DNA of 64,000 nt from Sphaerisporangium corydalis (lineage in GTDB: Bacteria; Actinomycetota; Actinomycetes; Streptosporangiales; Streptosporangiaceae). The position numbers were made by a program, and so were the translations under genes. The stretch spans positions 1-64,000 of the forward strand of contig NZ_JANZYP010000018.1 of the NCBI RefSeq assembly GCF_025506355.1, written 5' to 3'. This document shows, piece after piece, positions 8,482 to 17,829 of this stretch; within the stretch, counting starts at the first letter, position 1; every line of letters begins with the position of its first letter. A model generated the notes under the pieces. The model did not search any database and was not told the origin of the DNA. It saw only the letters and a program-made list of their open reading frames with translations.

Positions 8482-9270
8482 GGCCGCGGGCGGGGCCGGC
8501 GGGCCGATGGGGGTCCTCCCCCGGGCCAGGACCCAGACCATGGCGGCCAGCGCGGCCACCTGGGCCGGCCAGCCGAGCGCGACCTTCGCCACCCCGAGGG
8601 CGGCGACCTGGTCCGCGTAGTAGAGCGGCACCTGCACGACCACCCGCAGCAGGCACGGCAGGATCAGCAGCCACGTCAGCCGCGAGCACAGCCGGACGAT
8701 GCCGGGGTCCTGCCGCCAGCCGGTCGGGTCGCCGGTCACCGAGCCGATGAGGAACCCGACCACCGGCCAGCGGACGATGACCGACAGCACCATCGCGGCG
8801 GCGTACCCCGCGTTGTACAGGATGCCGGGCAGGAAGACGTCCTTGGCCTCGCCGGTGCGGCTGGCGAAGAACGCGCCGATGCCGATGCCGATCAGGCTGT
8901 TGATCACGAACTGCGGCGTGGAGCGCTGCGCCAGCCGGACGACCAGGAGCAGCACCGACAGGCCGATGCTGATCATCAGCGACGGCTTGAGCTGCTCGGT
9001 GACGATCCAGGTGATGGTGAAGGCCACCGTGGGGACGGCGGCCTCGACGATGCCGCGCACCCCGCCGAGCGCCTTGGCGAGCTGGGCCCGGATGGCGCTC
9101 TCGACGGTGTCGTGAGCGACCGCCTCCTGCGTCGTGATGCCGGAGGCGCTCACAGGCGCACCTCCCGGGCGGTCGCCGGACGGCGGCGCGCCGCGCTCGC
9201 CCCCGGTCTCCTCGCGCCGACTCGCCGCTGCATGATCATTGGTCTCCTCGCCTGGCGGAACCGTGGTCAC
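8476..9270 (-). CDS. DUF3159 family membrane protein
   Basis: 264 aa. The first ~65 residues are hydrophilic and disordered. Then come about five or six hydrophobic helices (VPTVAFTITWIV, ISIGLSVLLLVVRLA, NAGYAAAMVLSVIV and others) with the conserved GIxxGAFFASR and GSVTGDPTGWR loops of the DUF3159 family. Function is not known; the family is found near dut and TrkA genes throughout actinobacteria. GTG start at 9270 overlaps the stop of the OB-fold gene (GTGA), so it is translated with it. Confidence 0.85.
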   Translation of the reverse strand: MTTVPPGEETNDHAAASRREETGGERGAPPSGDRPGGAPVSASGITTQEAVAHDTVESAIRAQLAKALGGVRGIVEAAVPTVAFTITWIVTEQLKPSLMISIGLSVLLLVVRLAQRSTPQFVINSLIGIGIGAFFASRTGEAKDVFLPGILYNAGYAAAMVLSVIVRWPVVGFLIGSVTGDPTGWRQDPGIVRLCSRLTWLLILPCLLRVVVQVPLYYADQVAALGVAKVALGWPAQVAALAAMVWVLARGRTPIGPPAPPAAT

Positions 9271-9656
9271 TGGCCGCTCGATGGGCGCAGCTCGTAGCGG
9301 GGGTTGAACATCACCTTACGGCCGTCCTGCACGCTGACGAGCCCTTCGGCGCGCACCACGCGGCCCGGTTCGATGCCGACGATCCTCCGGCGGCCGAGCC
9401 AGACCAGGTCGACGACGTCCGACCCGTCGTAGAGCTCGGCCTCCAGGGAGGGCACGCCGCCCCTGGGCCGGAGCGTCACCGTGCGGAGGGTGCCGGCCAC
9501 GCAGAACCTCCTGCGCTGGCCGCACGAGGCGATGGGCGTCGCGCCGTAACGGTCGAGATCCTCCTGGAGCTCCGCGGCCTCCAGCTCGGCCTGGCTGGTC
9601 GTCAGCCGCCGGAAGAAGCCGCGCAGCCCGCGTTTGACGGGCTCTGCCGTACTCAT
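9267..9656 (-). CDS. OB-fold nucleic acid-binding domain protein
   Basis: 129 aa. A ~35-residue basic helical N-terminus is followed by a five-strand OB-fold (RFCVAGTLRTVTLR; LEAELYDGSDVVDLVWLGRR; GRVVRAEGLVSVQDG). The family resembles the anticodon/RecG-type OB domain and is encoded with DUF3159 in most actinomycetes. Its nucleic acid target is unknown. It lies 51 bp downstream of the DUF3710 gene and overlaps DUF3159 by four bases, giving an operon dut - DUF3710 - OB-fold - DUF3159. Confidence 0.8.
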   Translation of the reverse strand: MSTAEPVKRGLRGFFRRLTTSQAELEAAELQEDLDRYGATPIASCGQRRRFCVAGTLRTVTLRPRGGVPSLEAELYDGSDVVDLVWLGRRRIVGIEPGRVVRAEGLVSVQDGRKVMFNPRYELRPSSGQ

Positions 9657-9707
9657 CTCTCGTTCAACTCCTCGGGAGCCCCGGTGCGATCCTGACCGCA
9701 GCTTACG

Positions 9708-10388
9708 TCAGCGAACCTCGGTGATCTCAGGCCCGCGCTCGAACGGATTCAGGCCGGGCCTGCCCTCCTGGGCGGCCTGCTGCTCGACGGCCTGGCGCGC
9801 CTCGGCGGGCAGCCGCAGCTCGATGGGCTCCTTGGGCGCCATCGGCTGGTCCCCGCGCACCACGACGATGTCGCGGACGACCTCCTCCAGGGCCTTGGCG
9901 GCCTCGGGGTCGGCGATGGCGCGCCCGCTGATCACGGCCCGCAGGAACCAGCGGGGACCGTCCACGCCGAGGAACCTGGCGGGCTGGGCGGCGGCGTCCT
10001 GCTTGATCTCGGCGGCCAGCTCGGGGCCGAAGGGACCCTCCCGCTCCTCGCACTTCCCGCCGGCGGCGCTCAGCTCGCGGGCGAGCTCGGCGCGGACCTC
10101 GTCCCAGATGCCGCTCCGCTTGGGGGCGGCGAAGGCGTGGACCTGCAGGGCGCTCTCGTTGACCAGCACGACCGCGCCGACGATCTGGTCTCCGTTGACG
10201 TTGAGCTGGACCTCGAACCCGGGGCCGATGGGCAGCCGCAGGCCGCCGAGGTCGACCCTCTCGCTGTCGGGGTGGGGCTCGTCGGCGTCCCACGGTCCCG
10301 ACTCGCGGTCGGTGACCGGCGCCTTACCGGCGGCCGGTGCCGACTCCTTCTCTTCCGCGTTACGGCGGCGTCGGAACACTGCGTTCAC
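9708..10388 (-). CDS. DUF3710 family protein
   Basis: 226 aa, cytoplasmic. A basic N-terminus (VNAVFRRRRNAEEKES) leads to a conserved globular domain starting near residue 50 (RVDLGGLRLPIGPGFEVQL) with PRWFLRAVISGRA, typical of DUF3710. No function is established. The GTG at 10388 is preceded by AAGGAGA at good spacing; the longer frame upstream runs through the dut coding region and is not credible. It sits 13 bp after dut. Confidence 0.85.
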   Translation of the reverse strand: MNAVFRRRRNAEEKESAPAAGKAPVTDRESGPWDADEPHPDSERVDLGGLRLPIGPGFEVQLNVNGDQIVGAVVLVNESALQVHAFAAPKRSGIWDEVRAELARELSAAGGKCEEREGPFGPELAAEIKQDAAAQPARFLGVDGPRWFLRAVISGRAIADPEAAKALEEVVRDIVVVRGDQPMAPKEPIELRLPAEARQAVEQQAAQEGRPGLNPFERGPEITEVR

Positions 10389-10401
10389 TCTCCTTCTGGA
10401 C

Positions 10402-10836
10402 TTATCGACCGGTGGAGCCGAACCCGCCGGCGCCGCGCGCCGACCCGGGGAGCCGCTCCACCTCGTAGAAAGCTGCCTTCTCCACCCGCTGGACGACGAG
10501 CTGGGCGATGCGGTCACCGCGCCTGAGCCGCACCGCGTCCTTGGTGTCGGTGTTGAGCAACGTCACCCTGATCTCGCCTCGGTAGCCGGCGTCGACCGTG
10601 CCGGGCGCGTTGACGAGGGTGACGCCGTGCTCGGCGGCGAGCCCGGAGCGCGGGTGCACGAACGCCGCGAACCCGTCGGGCAGCGCGATCGCCACACCGG
10701 TGCCGACCACGGCACGCTCACCGGGCATCAGCTCGACGTCCTCGGCGGCGTGCAGGTCGGCTCCCGCGTCTCCCGGATGGGCGTACGACGGGAGGGGCAG
10801 GTCGGGGTCGAGTCGCTGGATCAGCACCTCGATCAT
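10402..10836 (-). CDS. dut: Deoxyuridine 5'-triphosphate nucleotidohydrolase
   Basis: 144 aa, the usual length of trimeric dUTPase. All five motifs are visible: GDAGADLHA (1), PRSGLA (3), [11 protein letters not shown] (3/4, with the catalytic Asp in VDAGYRG), [10 protein letters not shown] (4) and the P-loop-like C-terminal GAGGFGSTG (5). It converts dUTP to dUMP and pyrophosphate, keeping uracil out of DNA and supplying dUMP for thymidylate. It is the first gene of the dut - DUF3710 - OB-fold - DUF3159 operon. The 191 bp upstream hold no gene. Confidence 0.96.
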   Translation of the reverse strand: MIEVLIQRLDPDLPLPSYAHPGDAGADLHAAEDVELMPGERAVVGTGVAIALPDGFAAFVHPRSGLAAEHGVTLVNAPGTVDAGYRGEIRVTLLNTDTKDAVRLRRGDRIAQLVVQRVEKAAFYEVERLPGSARGAGGFGSTGR

Positions 10837-11027
10837 GGATCACCTCGTAGTCATGGAGCCGCGCTCGGCCTGCGGTGTGACCCGGCGCGCCGGACCGCGC
10901 GCCGCGCACCCGGGCCGTCGCACCGGCGAGCGGCCTTCCGGGCGCGCCGTGGCGGCCCTCAGCCTCAAGGTACGCCCTCGGGCGTGCCGGGGCGGGACGG
11001 GTGTGCATGGAGTCACGAACGGAGACC

Positions 11028-12191
11028 TTACCCGCTGTGCTGCGGCGACATGTCCTCTCCGGCGTCAGGGACGCGGTCCGGGGGCGGCCCGGCCTCCGGC
11101 GGGGGCTCGTGGGGCGTCGCGGGAGGCAGTTCCGGCGGGTTCCTGCGGAGCTCGGGGAGGGCGCGGTAGACCACGGCGGCGATCGGCACCGCGATGGCCG
11201 CCCCGGCGATGCCGCCGACGATCCCGCCGATGGCCAGCACCAGGATGATCGCCAGCGGGTGGAACTTCACGGCCCTGCCGACGATCAGCGGCTGGAGCAC
11301 GTGGTTCTCGAGCTGCTGCTCGACGAGCAGGATGCCGACGAACACCAGGGCGAACACCGCCCCCTTGGCGCCGAGCGTCACGAGCGCGGCGAGGCCGCCG
11401 GCGAAGAAGATGCCGACGATCGGGATGAAGCTCGCCAGGAAGATCAGCACGGCGAGCGGCGCCCACAGGGGCACGCCCATGCCGAACAGCACGATGCCGA
11501 TGATCACGCCGTGGATGGCGGCCACGATGACGGTGCCGTGGATGTACTGCGACAGGGTGTGCCAGGCGGCCCGCCCCGCCCGGTCGACCCGGGGCGCCGC
11601 CGAGCCGAACCCGCGCAGGAACCACGACCAGATGCGGTCGCCGTCCTTGAGCAGGAAGAACGTGATGAACATCAGCAGGACGAGCGAGGCGAGCACCTCG
11701 ACGAAGACCGCGGCGGTCGACAGCAGCGTGCTGGTGATGACGCTGCGCTGCGTGTTGATCTGCTTGGCGATCTCCGCCACCATGTCGGTGAGCTGGGCCT
11801 CCTTGAGGTGGAGGGGGCCGGTCAGCAGCCAGCCCTGCACGTCGCGGGCGGTCTTCTGGATCTGCTCGACCAGGCCGGGGAACTCGTCGTTGGCGCGGGT
11901 GCCGATGATGAAGCCGAGCCCGCCGATGATGGCGAACGCGAACAGGATGGTGATCCACGTCGCCCAGATGGGCCGCAGGCCCGCCCTGCGCAGCCGGTTG
12001 GTGAGCGGGAACAGCAGGGCGGTCAGCAGCAGCGCGATGGCCACCGGCAGGGCCACGAAGCTCAGGCGGATGATGATCTGGGCGGAGAAGTAGATCACCA
12101 CGCCGATGACGATGAGGCGCCAGCTCCAGGCCGCCAGCGCCGACAGCACAGGTGGCACGTTCCGCTCGGCCGTCTCCCGTTCCGCGATCAC
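11028..12191 (-). CDS. AI-2E family transporter
   Basis: 387 aa with about eight membrane helices. The pattern of two N-terminal helix pairs, a ~90-residue periplasmic-type loop (TRANDEFPGLVEQIQKTARD...), then LLMFITFFLLKDGDRIW and LENHVLQPLIVGRAVKFHPL is diagnostic of the AI-2E (TqsA/PerM) family. The last ~35 residues are proline-rich and disordered. Members export autoinducer-2 or act as Na+/H+ antiporters; the substrate here is unknown. The GTG at 12191 starts it. It is downstream of valS but separated by a likely terminator. Confidence 0.87.
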   Translation of the reverse strand: MIAERETAERNVPPVLSALAAWSWRLIVIGVVIYFSAQIIIRLSFVALPVAIALLLTALLFPLTNRLRRAGLRPIWATWITILFAFAIIGGLGFIIGTRANDEFPGLVEQIQKTARDVQGWLLTGPLHLKEAQLTDMVAEIAKQINTQRSVITSTLLSTAAVFVEVLASLVLLMFITFFLLKDGDRIWSWFLRGFGSAAPRVDRAGRAAWHTLSQYIHGTVIVAAIHGVIIGIVLFGMGVPLWAPLAVLIFLASFIPIVGIFFAGGLAALVTLGAKGAVFALVFVGILLVEQQLENHVLQPLIVGRAVKFHPLAIILVLAIGGIVGGIAGAAIAVPIAAVVYRALPELRRNPPELPPATPHEPPPEAGPPPDRVPDAGEDMSPQHSG

Positions 12192-12259
12192 GCTTCCAGA
12201 CTGGCACGTCGGGCGGCCGGACGCGCGCAGGTTTCCTTCCGGTGCGGCCGTCCCCGGCG

Positions 12260-12290
12260 CCCCGCCGACCGGAATGTCCGGCCGGCGGGG
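12260..12290 (-). terminator. Hairpin downstream of valS
   Basis: CCCGCCGACCGG - AATGT - CCGGCCGGCGGG forms a 12-bp stem with one mismatch and a five-base loop. It lies 15 bp past the valS stop on the minus strand. There is no clear U-tract, as is common in high-GC actinomycetes. Confidence 0.5.
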
Positions 12291-12304
12291 GAAATGCCAT
12301 GAGG

Positions 12305-14884
12305 CTAGGCGGGCGCCGCCCCGGCCAGGGTGACCTCGACCTGGAGCTCACCGCCGCCGGCCGACAGGACGAGCTCCCCGACCGTGCCGGCCGCGCGCAG
12401 GTCGTCCTGCCCGTGGCGCACGAGGTCCACCGAGGCGCCGGCGACGCTCAGCAGCGCCACCTCGGCCCGCATGGACAGCCTGGCCGTGGACTTGGCCCTG
12501 CGGACCTCGCGCAGCACCCCCGACACCGCCGCCAGGACCGCCGGGTCGCCCGTGCTCGCGGGCCCGCCGAACTCCGCGGCGACCGGCCAGGCGGCGCGGT
12601 GGACCGAGCCCTCGCGCCACCACGACCACACCTCCTCGGTCACGAACGGCAGGAACGGCGCGAACAGCCGCAGCATCACCCCGAGCGCGTGGCGCAGCGC
12701 CGCGCGTGCCGACCGCGCGCCCGCGTCCGACCCGTACGCGCGGGTCTTGACCAGCTCCAGGTAGTCGTCGCAGAACTCCCAGAAGAACCTCTCAGCGGCC
12801 TCCAGGGCCCGGGTGTAGTCGTAGGCCTCGAAGGCGGCCGTGGCCTCCTCCACGACGGCGGCCAGCCGCGCGAGCATGGAGGTGTCGAGCGCCTCGGTGA
12901 TCTCGATGGCCCCGGCGTCGGCCTCGCCGTCCGCCTCGCCGAAGCCGAGGACGAACTTGGACGCGTTGAGGATCTTGATGGCGAGGCGGCGGCCGACCTT
13001 GATCTGGCCGGTGTCGAAGGTCGTGTCGGTGCCGGGACGCCCGCCGGCCGCCCAGTAGCGGACCGCGTCGGAGCCGTACTCCTGGAGCAGGGCCATGGGG
13101 GTCACCACGTTGCCCTTGGACTTGGACATCTTCTTGCGGTCGGGGTCCAGGATCCACCCCGAGATGGCGACGTGCCGCCACGGCGGCACCCCGTTCTCCA
13201 GGTGGGCGCGGACGACCGAGGAGAACAGCCAGGTGCGGATGATCTCGTGGGCCTGCGGGCGCAGGTCCATCGGGAAGACCCGCCCGAACAGGTCCGCGTC
13301 CCGCTCCCAGCCGCTGACGATCTGCGGGGTGAGCGAGGACGTCGCCCAGGTGTCCATGACGTCGGGGTCGGCGGCGAAGCCGAAGGGCCGGCCCCGCTGC
13401 TCCTCGGCGTACCCGGGGGGCACGTCGCTCGACGGGTCGACGGGCAGCGCCTCCTCGCGGGGCACGATGGGCGCGTCGTGGATCGGCTCGCCCTGGGCGT
13501 CGAGCGGGTACCACACCGGGATGGGCACGCCGAAGAACCGCTGGCGGGAGATCAGCCAGTCGCCCGCCAGGCCACGCACCCAGTTGTCGTAGCGGACCCG
13601 CATGTGCGCCGGGTACCAGCTCAGCTCGCCGCCGCGCTCCAGCAGCTCCTGCCGCAGGGCGGCGTCCCGCCCGCCGTTGCGCACGTACCACTGGCGGGTG
13701 GTGACGATCTCCAGCGGCCGGTCGCCCTTCTCGTAGAACTTGACCGGGCGGGAGACCTTCCGCGCCTCGCCCTCCAGCTCCCCGGACGCGCGGAGCATCT
13801 CGACGACGCGCTCGCGCGCGCTGTGGGCGGTCTTGCCGGCCAGCTCGGCGTACGGGCCCGCCGGGACGCCCTCCGGGGGGTCGGGCAGCAGGCGCCCGTC
13901 CCAGCCGATGACCGGCCGGGTCGGCAGGTCGAGCTCGCGCCACCAGATCACGTCGGTGACGTCGCCGAACGTGCAGATCATGGCGATGCCCGAGCCCTTG
14001 TCGCGTTCGGCGAGGCGGTGCGCCAGCACGGGGACCTCGACGCCGAAGATCGGCGTGCGGACGGTGCGGCCGAACAGAGGCTGGTAGCGCTCGTCGTCGG
14101 GGTGGGCGACCAGGGCCACGCAGGCCGGGATCAGCTCGGGCCGGGTGGTCTCGATGTGGACGCCCTCGGCGTGGCCGGTGCCGGGGACCCCGCCGAACCT
14201 GACGCGGTGGAACGCGCCGGGCCACTCGCGGTCCTCCAGCTCGGCCTGGGCGACCGCCGTGCGGAAGGTGACGTCCCACAGGGTCGGGCCCTCGGCGACG
14301 TACGCCTCCCCGCGCGCCAGGTTGCGCAGGAACCCGCGCTGGGAGGCGGCCCTGGAGGTGGTGTCGATGGTGGCGTAGGTGAGCGACCAGTCGACCGAGA
14401 GCCCGAGATGGCGCCACAGCTCCTCGAAGGCCTTCTCGTCCTGCTGGGTGAGCCGGTCGCACAGCTCGATGAAGTTACGCCGCGAGACGGGCACCTGGCG
14501 CTTGGGGTCGGGCTCGGCGGGCGGTTCGAACGCGGGGTCGTGGGGCAGGGAGGGGTCGCAGCGCACGCCGAAGTGGTTCTGCACGCGGCGCTCGGTCGGC
14601 AGGCCGTTGTCGTCCCAGCCCATGGGGTAGAAGACCTCACGCCCGCGCATGCGCTGGTAGCGGGCGATCGTGTCGGTGTGGGTGTAGGAGAAGACGTGGC
14701 CGACGTGCAGGGAACCGGAGACGGTCGGCGGGGGCGTGTCGATCGAGTAGATCTCGGCGCGCGTCTTCGACCGGTCGAAACGGTAGGTCCCCGCTACGTC
14801 CCAGCGGGGTACCCATACCTGCTCCAGGCCGTCGAGCGCGGGCCTGTCGGGAACGAGGGTGGGAGATGTCCGCTGTTCGGTCAT
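12305..14884 (-). CDS. valS: Valine--tRNA ligase
   Basis: 859 aa, class Ia synthetase. HIGH-type motif is HVGH in SGSLHVGHVFSYTHTD (residue ~59); KMSKS is intact in DRKKMSKSKGN. The CP1 editing domain lies between. The early motif reads GWDDNGLPTERR, the form typical of archaeal/eukaryotic-style ValRS, where most bacterial enzymes have DHAGIAT. The C-terminus ends soon after the anticodon-binding helices and lacks the long C-terminal coiled-coil arm of bacterial ValRS, which agrees with the archaeal-type lineage. It charges tRNA-Val. ATG at 14884; it is alone on its strand between DUF4235 and the hairpin. Confidence 0.95.
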   Translation of the reverse strand: MTEQRTSPTLVPDRPALDGLEQVWVPRWDVAGTYRFDRSKTRAEIYSIDTPPPTVSGSLHVGHVFSYTHTDTIARYQRMRGREVFYPMGWDDNGLPTERRVQNHFGVRCDPSLPHDPAFEPPAEPDPKRQVPVSRRNFIELCDRLTQQDEKAFEELWRHLGLSVDWSLTYATIDTTSRAASQRGFLRNLARGEAYVAEGPTLWDVTFRTAVAQAELEDREWPGAFHRVRFGGVPGTGHAEGVHIETTRPELIPACVALVAHPDDERYQPLFGRTVRTPIFGVEVPVLAHRLAERDKGSGIAMICTFGDVTDVIWWRELDLPTRPVIGWDGRLLPDPPEGVPAGPYAELAGKTAHSARERVVEMLRASGELEGEARKVSRPVKFYEKGDRPLEIVTTRQWYVRNGGRDAALRQELLERGGELSWYPAHMRVRYDNWVRGLAGDWLISRQRFFGVPIPVWYPLDAQGEPIHDAPIVPREEALPVDPSSDVPPGYAEEQRGRPFGFAADPDVMDTWATSSLTPQIVSGWERDADLFGRVFPMDLRPQAHEIIRTWLFSSVVRAHLENGVPPWRHVAISGWILDPDRKKMSKSKGNVVTPMALLQEYGSDAVRYWAAGGRPGTDTTFDTGQIKVGRRLAIKILNASKFVLGFGEADGEADAGAIEITEALDTSMLARLAAVVEEATAAFEAYDYTRALEAAERFFWEFCDDYLELVKTRAYGSDAGARSARAALRHALGVMLRLFAPFLPFVTEEVWSWWREGSVHRAAWPVAAEFGGPASTGDPAVLAAVSGVLREVRRAKSTARLSMRAEVALLSVAGASVDLVRHGQDDLRAAGTVGELVLSAGGGELQVEVTLAGAAPA

Positions 14885-14963
14885 GGCGCCCTATGGTATG
14901 GCGTCACGCCGCCTTCCAGTGCGAGGGACTAGGGTTCCTTGTAGATCGACGAGGAGAGAAGTC

Positions 14964-15269
14964 ATGGCCAAATCGAAAGACGCAGAGAAGCCGGACATGG
15001 CCTGGCGGCTCATCGGCGCGGTGGTGGCGCTCGGGGTCGGCTACGGCGCGCGCAAGGCCATCGAGTTCGGCTGGCAGAAGACCACGGGCAAGAAGCCCCC
15101 GGCCGATCCCAACTCCCTGGAGACGGGCCTCGCCGAGGCGATCGGGTTCGCCGTCGTGCTGGGCGTCGGCATGGAGGTCGCCCGCATCGTGGCGACCCGC
15201 ACAGCGCACAAGCGTTACCAGTCCTGGAAGACCATTTCCGGCAAGGTGGAGCGGGCCGTGAAGGACTAG
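14964..15269 (+). CDS. DUF4235 family membrane protein
   Basis: 101 aa. Two hydrophobic helices (WRLIGAVVALGVGYGARKAIE and AIGFAVVLGVGMEVARIVATR) flank a short basic loop containing GWQKTTGKKPP, the arrangement of DUF4235 proteins. They are small inner-membrane proteins of unknown role. The ATG at 14964 has GAGGAGAG eight bases upstream. It is divergent from valS and convergent with otsA. Confidence 0.8.
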   Translation: MAKSKDAEKPDMAWRLIGAVVALGVGYGARKAIEFGWQKTTGKKPPADPNSLETGLAEAIGFAVVLGVGMEVARIVATRTAHKRYQSWKTISGKVERAVKD

Positions 15270-15351
15270 ACGGGACGTCCCTGTGCCGTGCCGGCCACAC
15301 TTTCGTGACCGGCACCGGCGGGGAGCCGCAAAGGGCCAGGCGGGCCGGGCG

Positions 15352-16731
15352 TCAGCGTTCCAGGGCGGCGAGGAACTCCCCCGCCCACCTGTCCACGTCG
15401 TAGGTGGCCACGCGGCGGCGCATGGAGCGCATCCGGCGGGACAGCTCGTGCGGGGTGGCGCGCATCGCGGCGACCATCTGCCGCTTGAGCCCCTCCACGT
15501 CCCAGGGGTTGACCAGGTAGGCGTGCTTCAGCTCGTCGGCCGCCCCGGCGAACTCGCTGAGCACCAGCGCGCCCCGCAGGTCGTGCCGGCAGGCGACGTA
15601 CTCCTTGGCGACCAGGTTCATGCCGTCGCGCAGCGGGGTCACCACCATCACGTCGGCCGCGCAGTACAGAGCGGCCAGCTCGTCGCGGTCGTAGGACTGG
15701 TGGAAGTAGTTGACCGGCGGGACGCCGAGCACCCCGTGGGTGCCATTGATCCGGCCGACCCGCAGCTCGATCTCGTCGCGCAGGGTGCGGTACTCCTGTA
15801 CGCGCTCCCTGCTCGGGGTCGCGATCTGGACGAACACCGCCTCACCCGGGCTGATGGTCTTGTCCGCGAGCAGCTCGCCGAAGGCCTTCAGCCGCTGGCC
15901 GATGCCCTTGGTGTAGTCGAGCCGGTCCACCCCGAGCATGACGTGCTCGGGCTCGCCCAGCTCGGCGCGGATCTCCTTGGCCCTGGCCAGGATGTGCGGC
16001 TCGCGGACCAGGTTGTCCAGCTCGCCGAAGTCGACCGAGATGGGGAACGCCTCCGCGCGGACCGTACGGTCGCCGAAGGAGATCTCCTGGCGCTGGTTCT
16101 GCAGGCCGAGCTGGCGGCGGCACAGCCGGATGAAGTTGGAGGCCCCGCCGGGCCGCTGGAAGCCGACGAGGTCGGCGCCCAGCAGGCCCTCGAGGATCTC
16201 GCGCCGCCACGGGAGCTGCCAGAACAGCTCGGCCGGCGGAAAGGGGATGTGCAGGAAGAACCCGATCTTCAGGTCGGGGCGCAGCGCGCGGAGCATCGAG
16301 GGGACGAGCTGGAGCTGGTAGTCCTGCACCCAGACGACGGCGTTCTCGGCGGCGATGTCGGCCGCGGCGCGGGCGAACCGCTCGTTGACCGCGCGGTAGG
16401 CGTCCCACAGGACCCGGGAGTAGATCGGGGTGGCGACCACGTCGTGGTACAGCGGCCACAGCGTCGCGTTGGAGAAGCCCTCGTAGTAGAGCTCGACCTC
16501 GCTGGCCGAGAGCGGTACGGGGATGAGGTTCATGCCGTCGTGCTCGAATGGCTTGAGCTCCTCGCCGGGAGCGCCGTGCCAGCCCAGCCACGCGCCGTCG
16601 CGGCGCTGCATCACGGGCGCGATCGCCGTGACCAGCCCGCCGGGACTGCGCCGCCAGGACGCGGTGCCGTCCGCGCTGATGGTCCTGTCCACAGGCAACC
16701 GGTTCGCGACGATCAGGAATGAGCTGCGCAC
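15352..16731 (-). CDS. otsA: Trehalose-6-phosphate synthase
   Basis: 459 aa, the length of bacterial OtsA (glycosyltransferase family 20). Visible landmarks are VANRLPV and SPGGLVTA at the N-terminus, [38 protein letters not shown] and the nucleotide-sugar motif [16 protein letters not shown]. It makes trehalose-6-phosphate from a nucleoside-diphosphate glucose and glucose-6-phosphate; the phosphatase OtsB is not in the window. The GTG at 16731 follows GGGAGGAC. Trehalose serves osmotic and desiccation tolerance and spores in actinomycetes. Confidence 0.95.
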   Translation of the reverse strand: MRSSFLIVANRLPVDRTISADGTASWRRSPGGLVTAIAPVMQRRDGAWLGWHGAPGEELKPFEHDGMNLIPVPLSASEVELYYEGFSNATLWPLYHDVVATPIYSRVLWDAYRAVNERFARAAADIAAENAVVWVQDYQLQLVPSMLRALRPDLKIGFFLHIPFPPAELFWQLPWRREILEGLLGADLVGFQRPGGASNFIRLCRRQLGLQNQRQEISFGDRTVRAEAFPISVDFGELDNLVREPHILARAKEIRAELGEPEHVMLGVDRLDYTKGIGQRLKAFGELLADKTISPGEAVFVQIATPSRERVQEYRTLRDEIELRVGRINGTHGVLGVPPVNYFHQSYDRDELAALYCAADVMVVTPLRDGMNLVAKEYVACRHDLRGALVLSEFAGAADELKHAYLVNPWDVEGLKRQMVAAMRATPHELSRRMRSMRRRVATYDVDRWAGEFLAALER

Positions 16732-16902
16732 ATGTCCTCCCTCGTGATCGGTTTAGCACCACCTTACGAAACCGGATGCGCCTCTCTGTAAGGGGCCTCC
16801 GATGACGGAGTGTGCACATTTCCGACTAGGCATCTCGTTAGCCCACCAAGACGGACAATTAACGCGCGCAGGCGATAAAGATCGAGTCCCGATGGCGAGG
16901 GG

Positions 16903-17036
16903 AGGTCGTGCGGCCGGCTCGCGGGAGGCAGGGCGTGCCGGCGGGAAAGATCGTGGAAGCCGGCTCGCGGGGGCAGGGCGGGCGGGAAGGTCGTGGGGGC
17001 CGGCTCTCAGCTCGCGGGAGGCAGGGCGCGCTGGCG
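16903..17036 (-). repeat. Triple imperfect repeat of a gene 3' end
   Basis: On the minus strand the end of the EcsC-like gene (CGCCCTGCCTCCCGCGAGC, then TGA) is followed by two further copies of a ~40-48-bp unit, each built of CGCCCTGCC(T)CCCGCGAGC, CCGGC, then CCACGA(C/T)CTT-type sequence. Approximate plus-strand limits are 16989-17036, 16949-16987 and 16903-16948. The rest of the gap 16732-16902 is the otsA leader and shows no gene. Confidence 0.8.
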
Positions 17037-17813
17037 GCGCAGGTCGTTGCGCACGGTCTGGGCGAGCCGCCTGGTCGCGGCCCTGTTGAGCGCTCCCCCG
17101 GCGACGGCGCCGGTCAGGAACGGCCCAAGGGTGGTCAGATGGCGGCCGAGCGTGCGCAGCAGGCGTTTGCGTAAGCCGGCCTTGGCCGCCGCCCCGAGGG
17201 CGAGCTGAACCGTGGCGGGCGACAGGGGGTCCACGCCTCGCTGCCTGGACCAGGCGACCGTGAAGGCCATGGCCCGCTGGCTCCCCGTGCCGGGCACCTG
17301 CACCCCGTACACCTCGTGCAGCTCGGCGATGAGCTTGACCTCGATCGCGGCGACCACGAGGGTCTCGGCGACGAGCTGGGCAGGCGCCGACAGCAGCAGC
17401 GGCGGCGCGGCGAACTCCGCGGCCGCCAGCGCCCCGCCGATCGCCCCGACCGCCATCGTCGCCTTGCTGGCGGTGCGCACGAGATCGTCGGCGAGCTGGT
17501 CGCCGGTCAGGCCGTAATGATGATCCTGGAGCGCCGCGAGATCCCGGATGGGAAGGCGCGGCGCTATGGACGCGAAGACGTCGGCGAGCCAGCGTCCCCG
17601 CCCGGCGCCGGACGCGCGCGCCCGTTTGCCGGCGGTGACCAGGGCGACGCTGAGGCGGCCGAGCAGCCTGCGCCGCTCGGCCCCGTCCATGTCACCGGTG
17701 TCGGAAAGCCTCCCGACGAGCTCGGCGACCTCGGCGTCGGCCTCGTTCTCCGTCCCGGGCAACTCAGGCCGCCCGGGCCGGTCCTGCGATGATCGATCCG
17801 TTCCAGGTGTCAC
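17007..17813 (-). CDS. EcsC-like protein of unknown function
   Basis: 268 aa. A ~50-residue disordered N-terminus precedes a helical domain with glycine/alanine-rich hydrophobic segments (ATMAVGAIGGALAAAEFAAPP, LVAETLVVAAIEVKLIAELHEVYG), which could associate with the membrane in the manner of EcsC-type proteins. No catalytic motif is seen. The GTG at 17813 has GGGAGGG seven bases upstream and lies 16 bp after the DUF4193 stop, so the two genes form an operon; the longer frame to 17879 would overlap DUF4193. Family assignment is tentative. Confidence 0.65.
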   Translation of the reverse strand: MTPGTDRSSQDRPGRPELPGTENEADAEVAELVGRLSDTGDMDGAERRRLLGRLSVALVTAGKRARASGAGRGRWLADVFASIAPRLPIRDLAALQDHHYGLTGDQLADDLVRTASKATMAVGAIGGALAAAEFAAPPLLLSAPAQLVAETLVVAAIEVKLIAELHEVYGVQVPGTGSQRAMAFTVAWSRQRGVDPLSPATVQLALGAAAKAGLRKRLLRTLGRHLTTLGPFLTGAVAGGALNRAATRRLAQTVRNDLRRQRALPPAS

Positions 17814-17829
17814 GGACCCTCCCAGAGTC

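Noticed and set aside
10718-11008. 96-codon minus-strand frame upstream of dut
   Set aside because: It overlaps dut in another frame and reads as proline/arginine-rich noise.
12152-14932. A 926-codon plus-strand frame opposite valS
   Set aside because: valS on the other strand has all synthetase motifs; the opposite frame has none.
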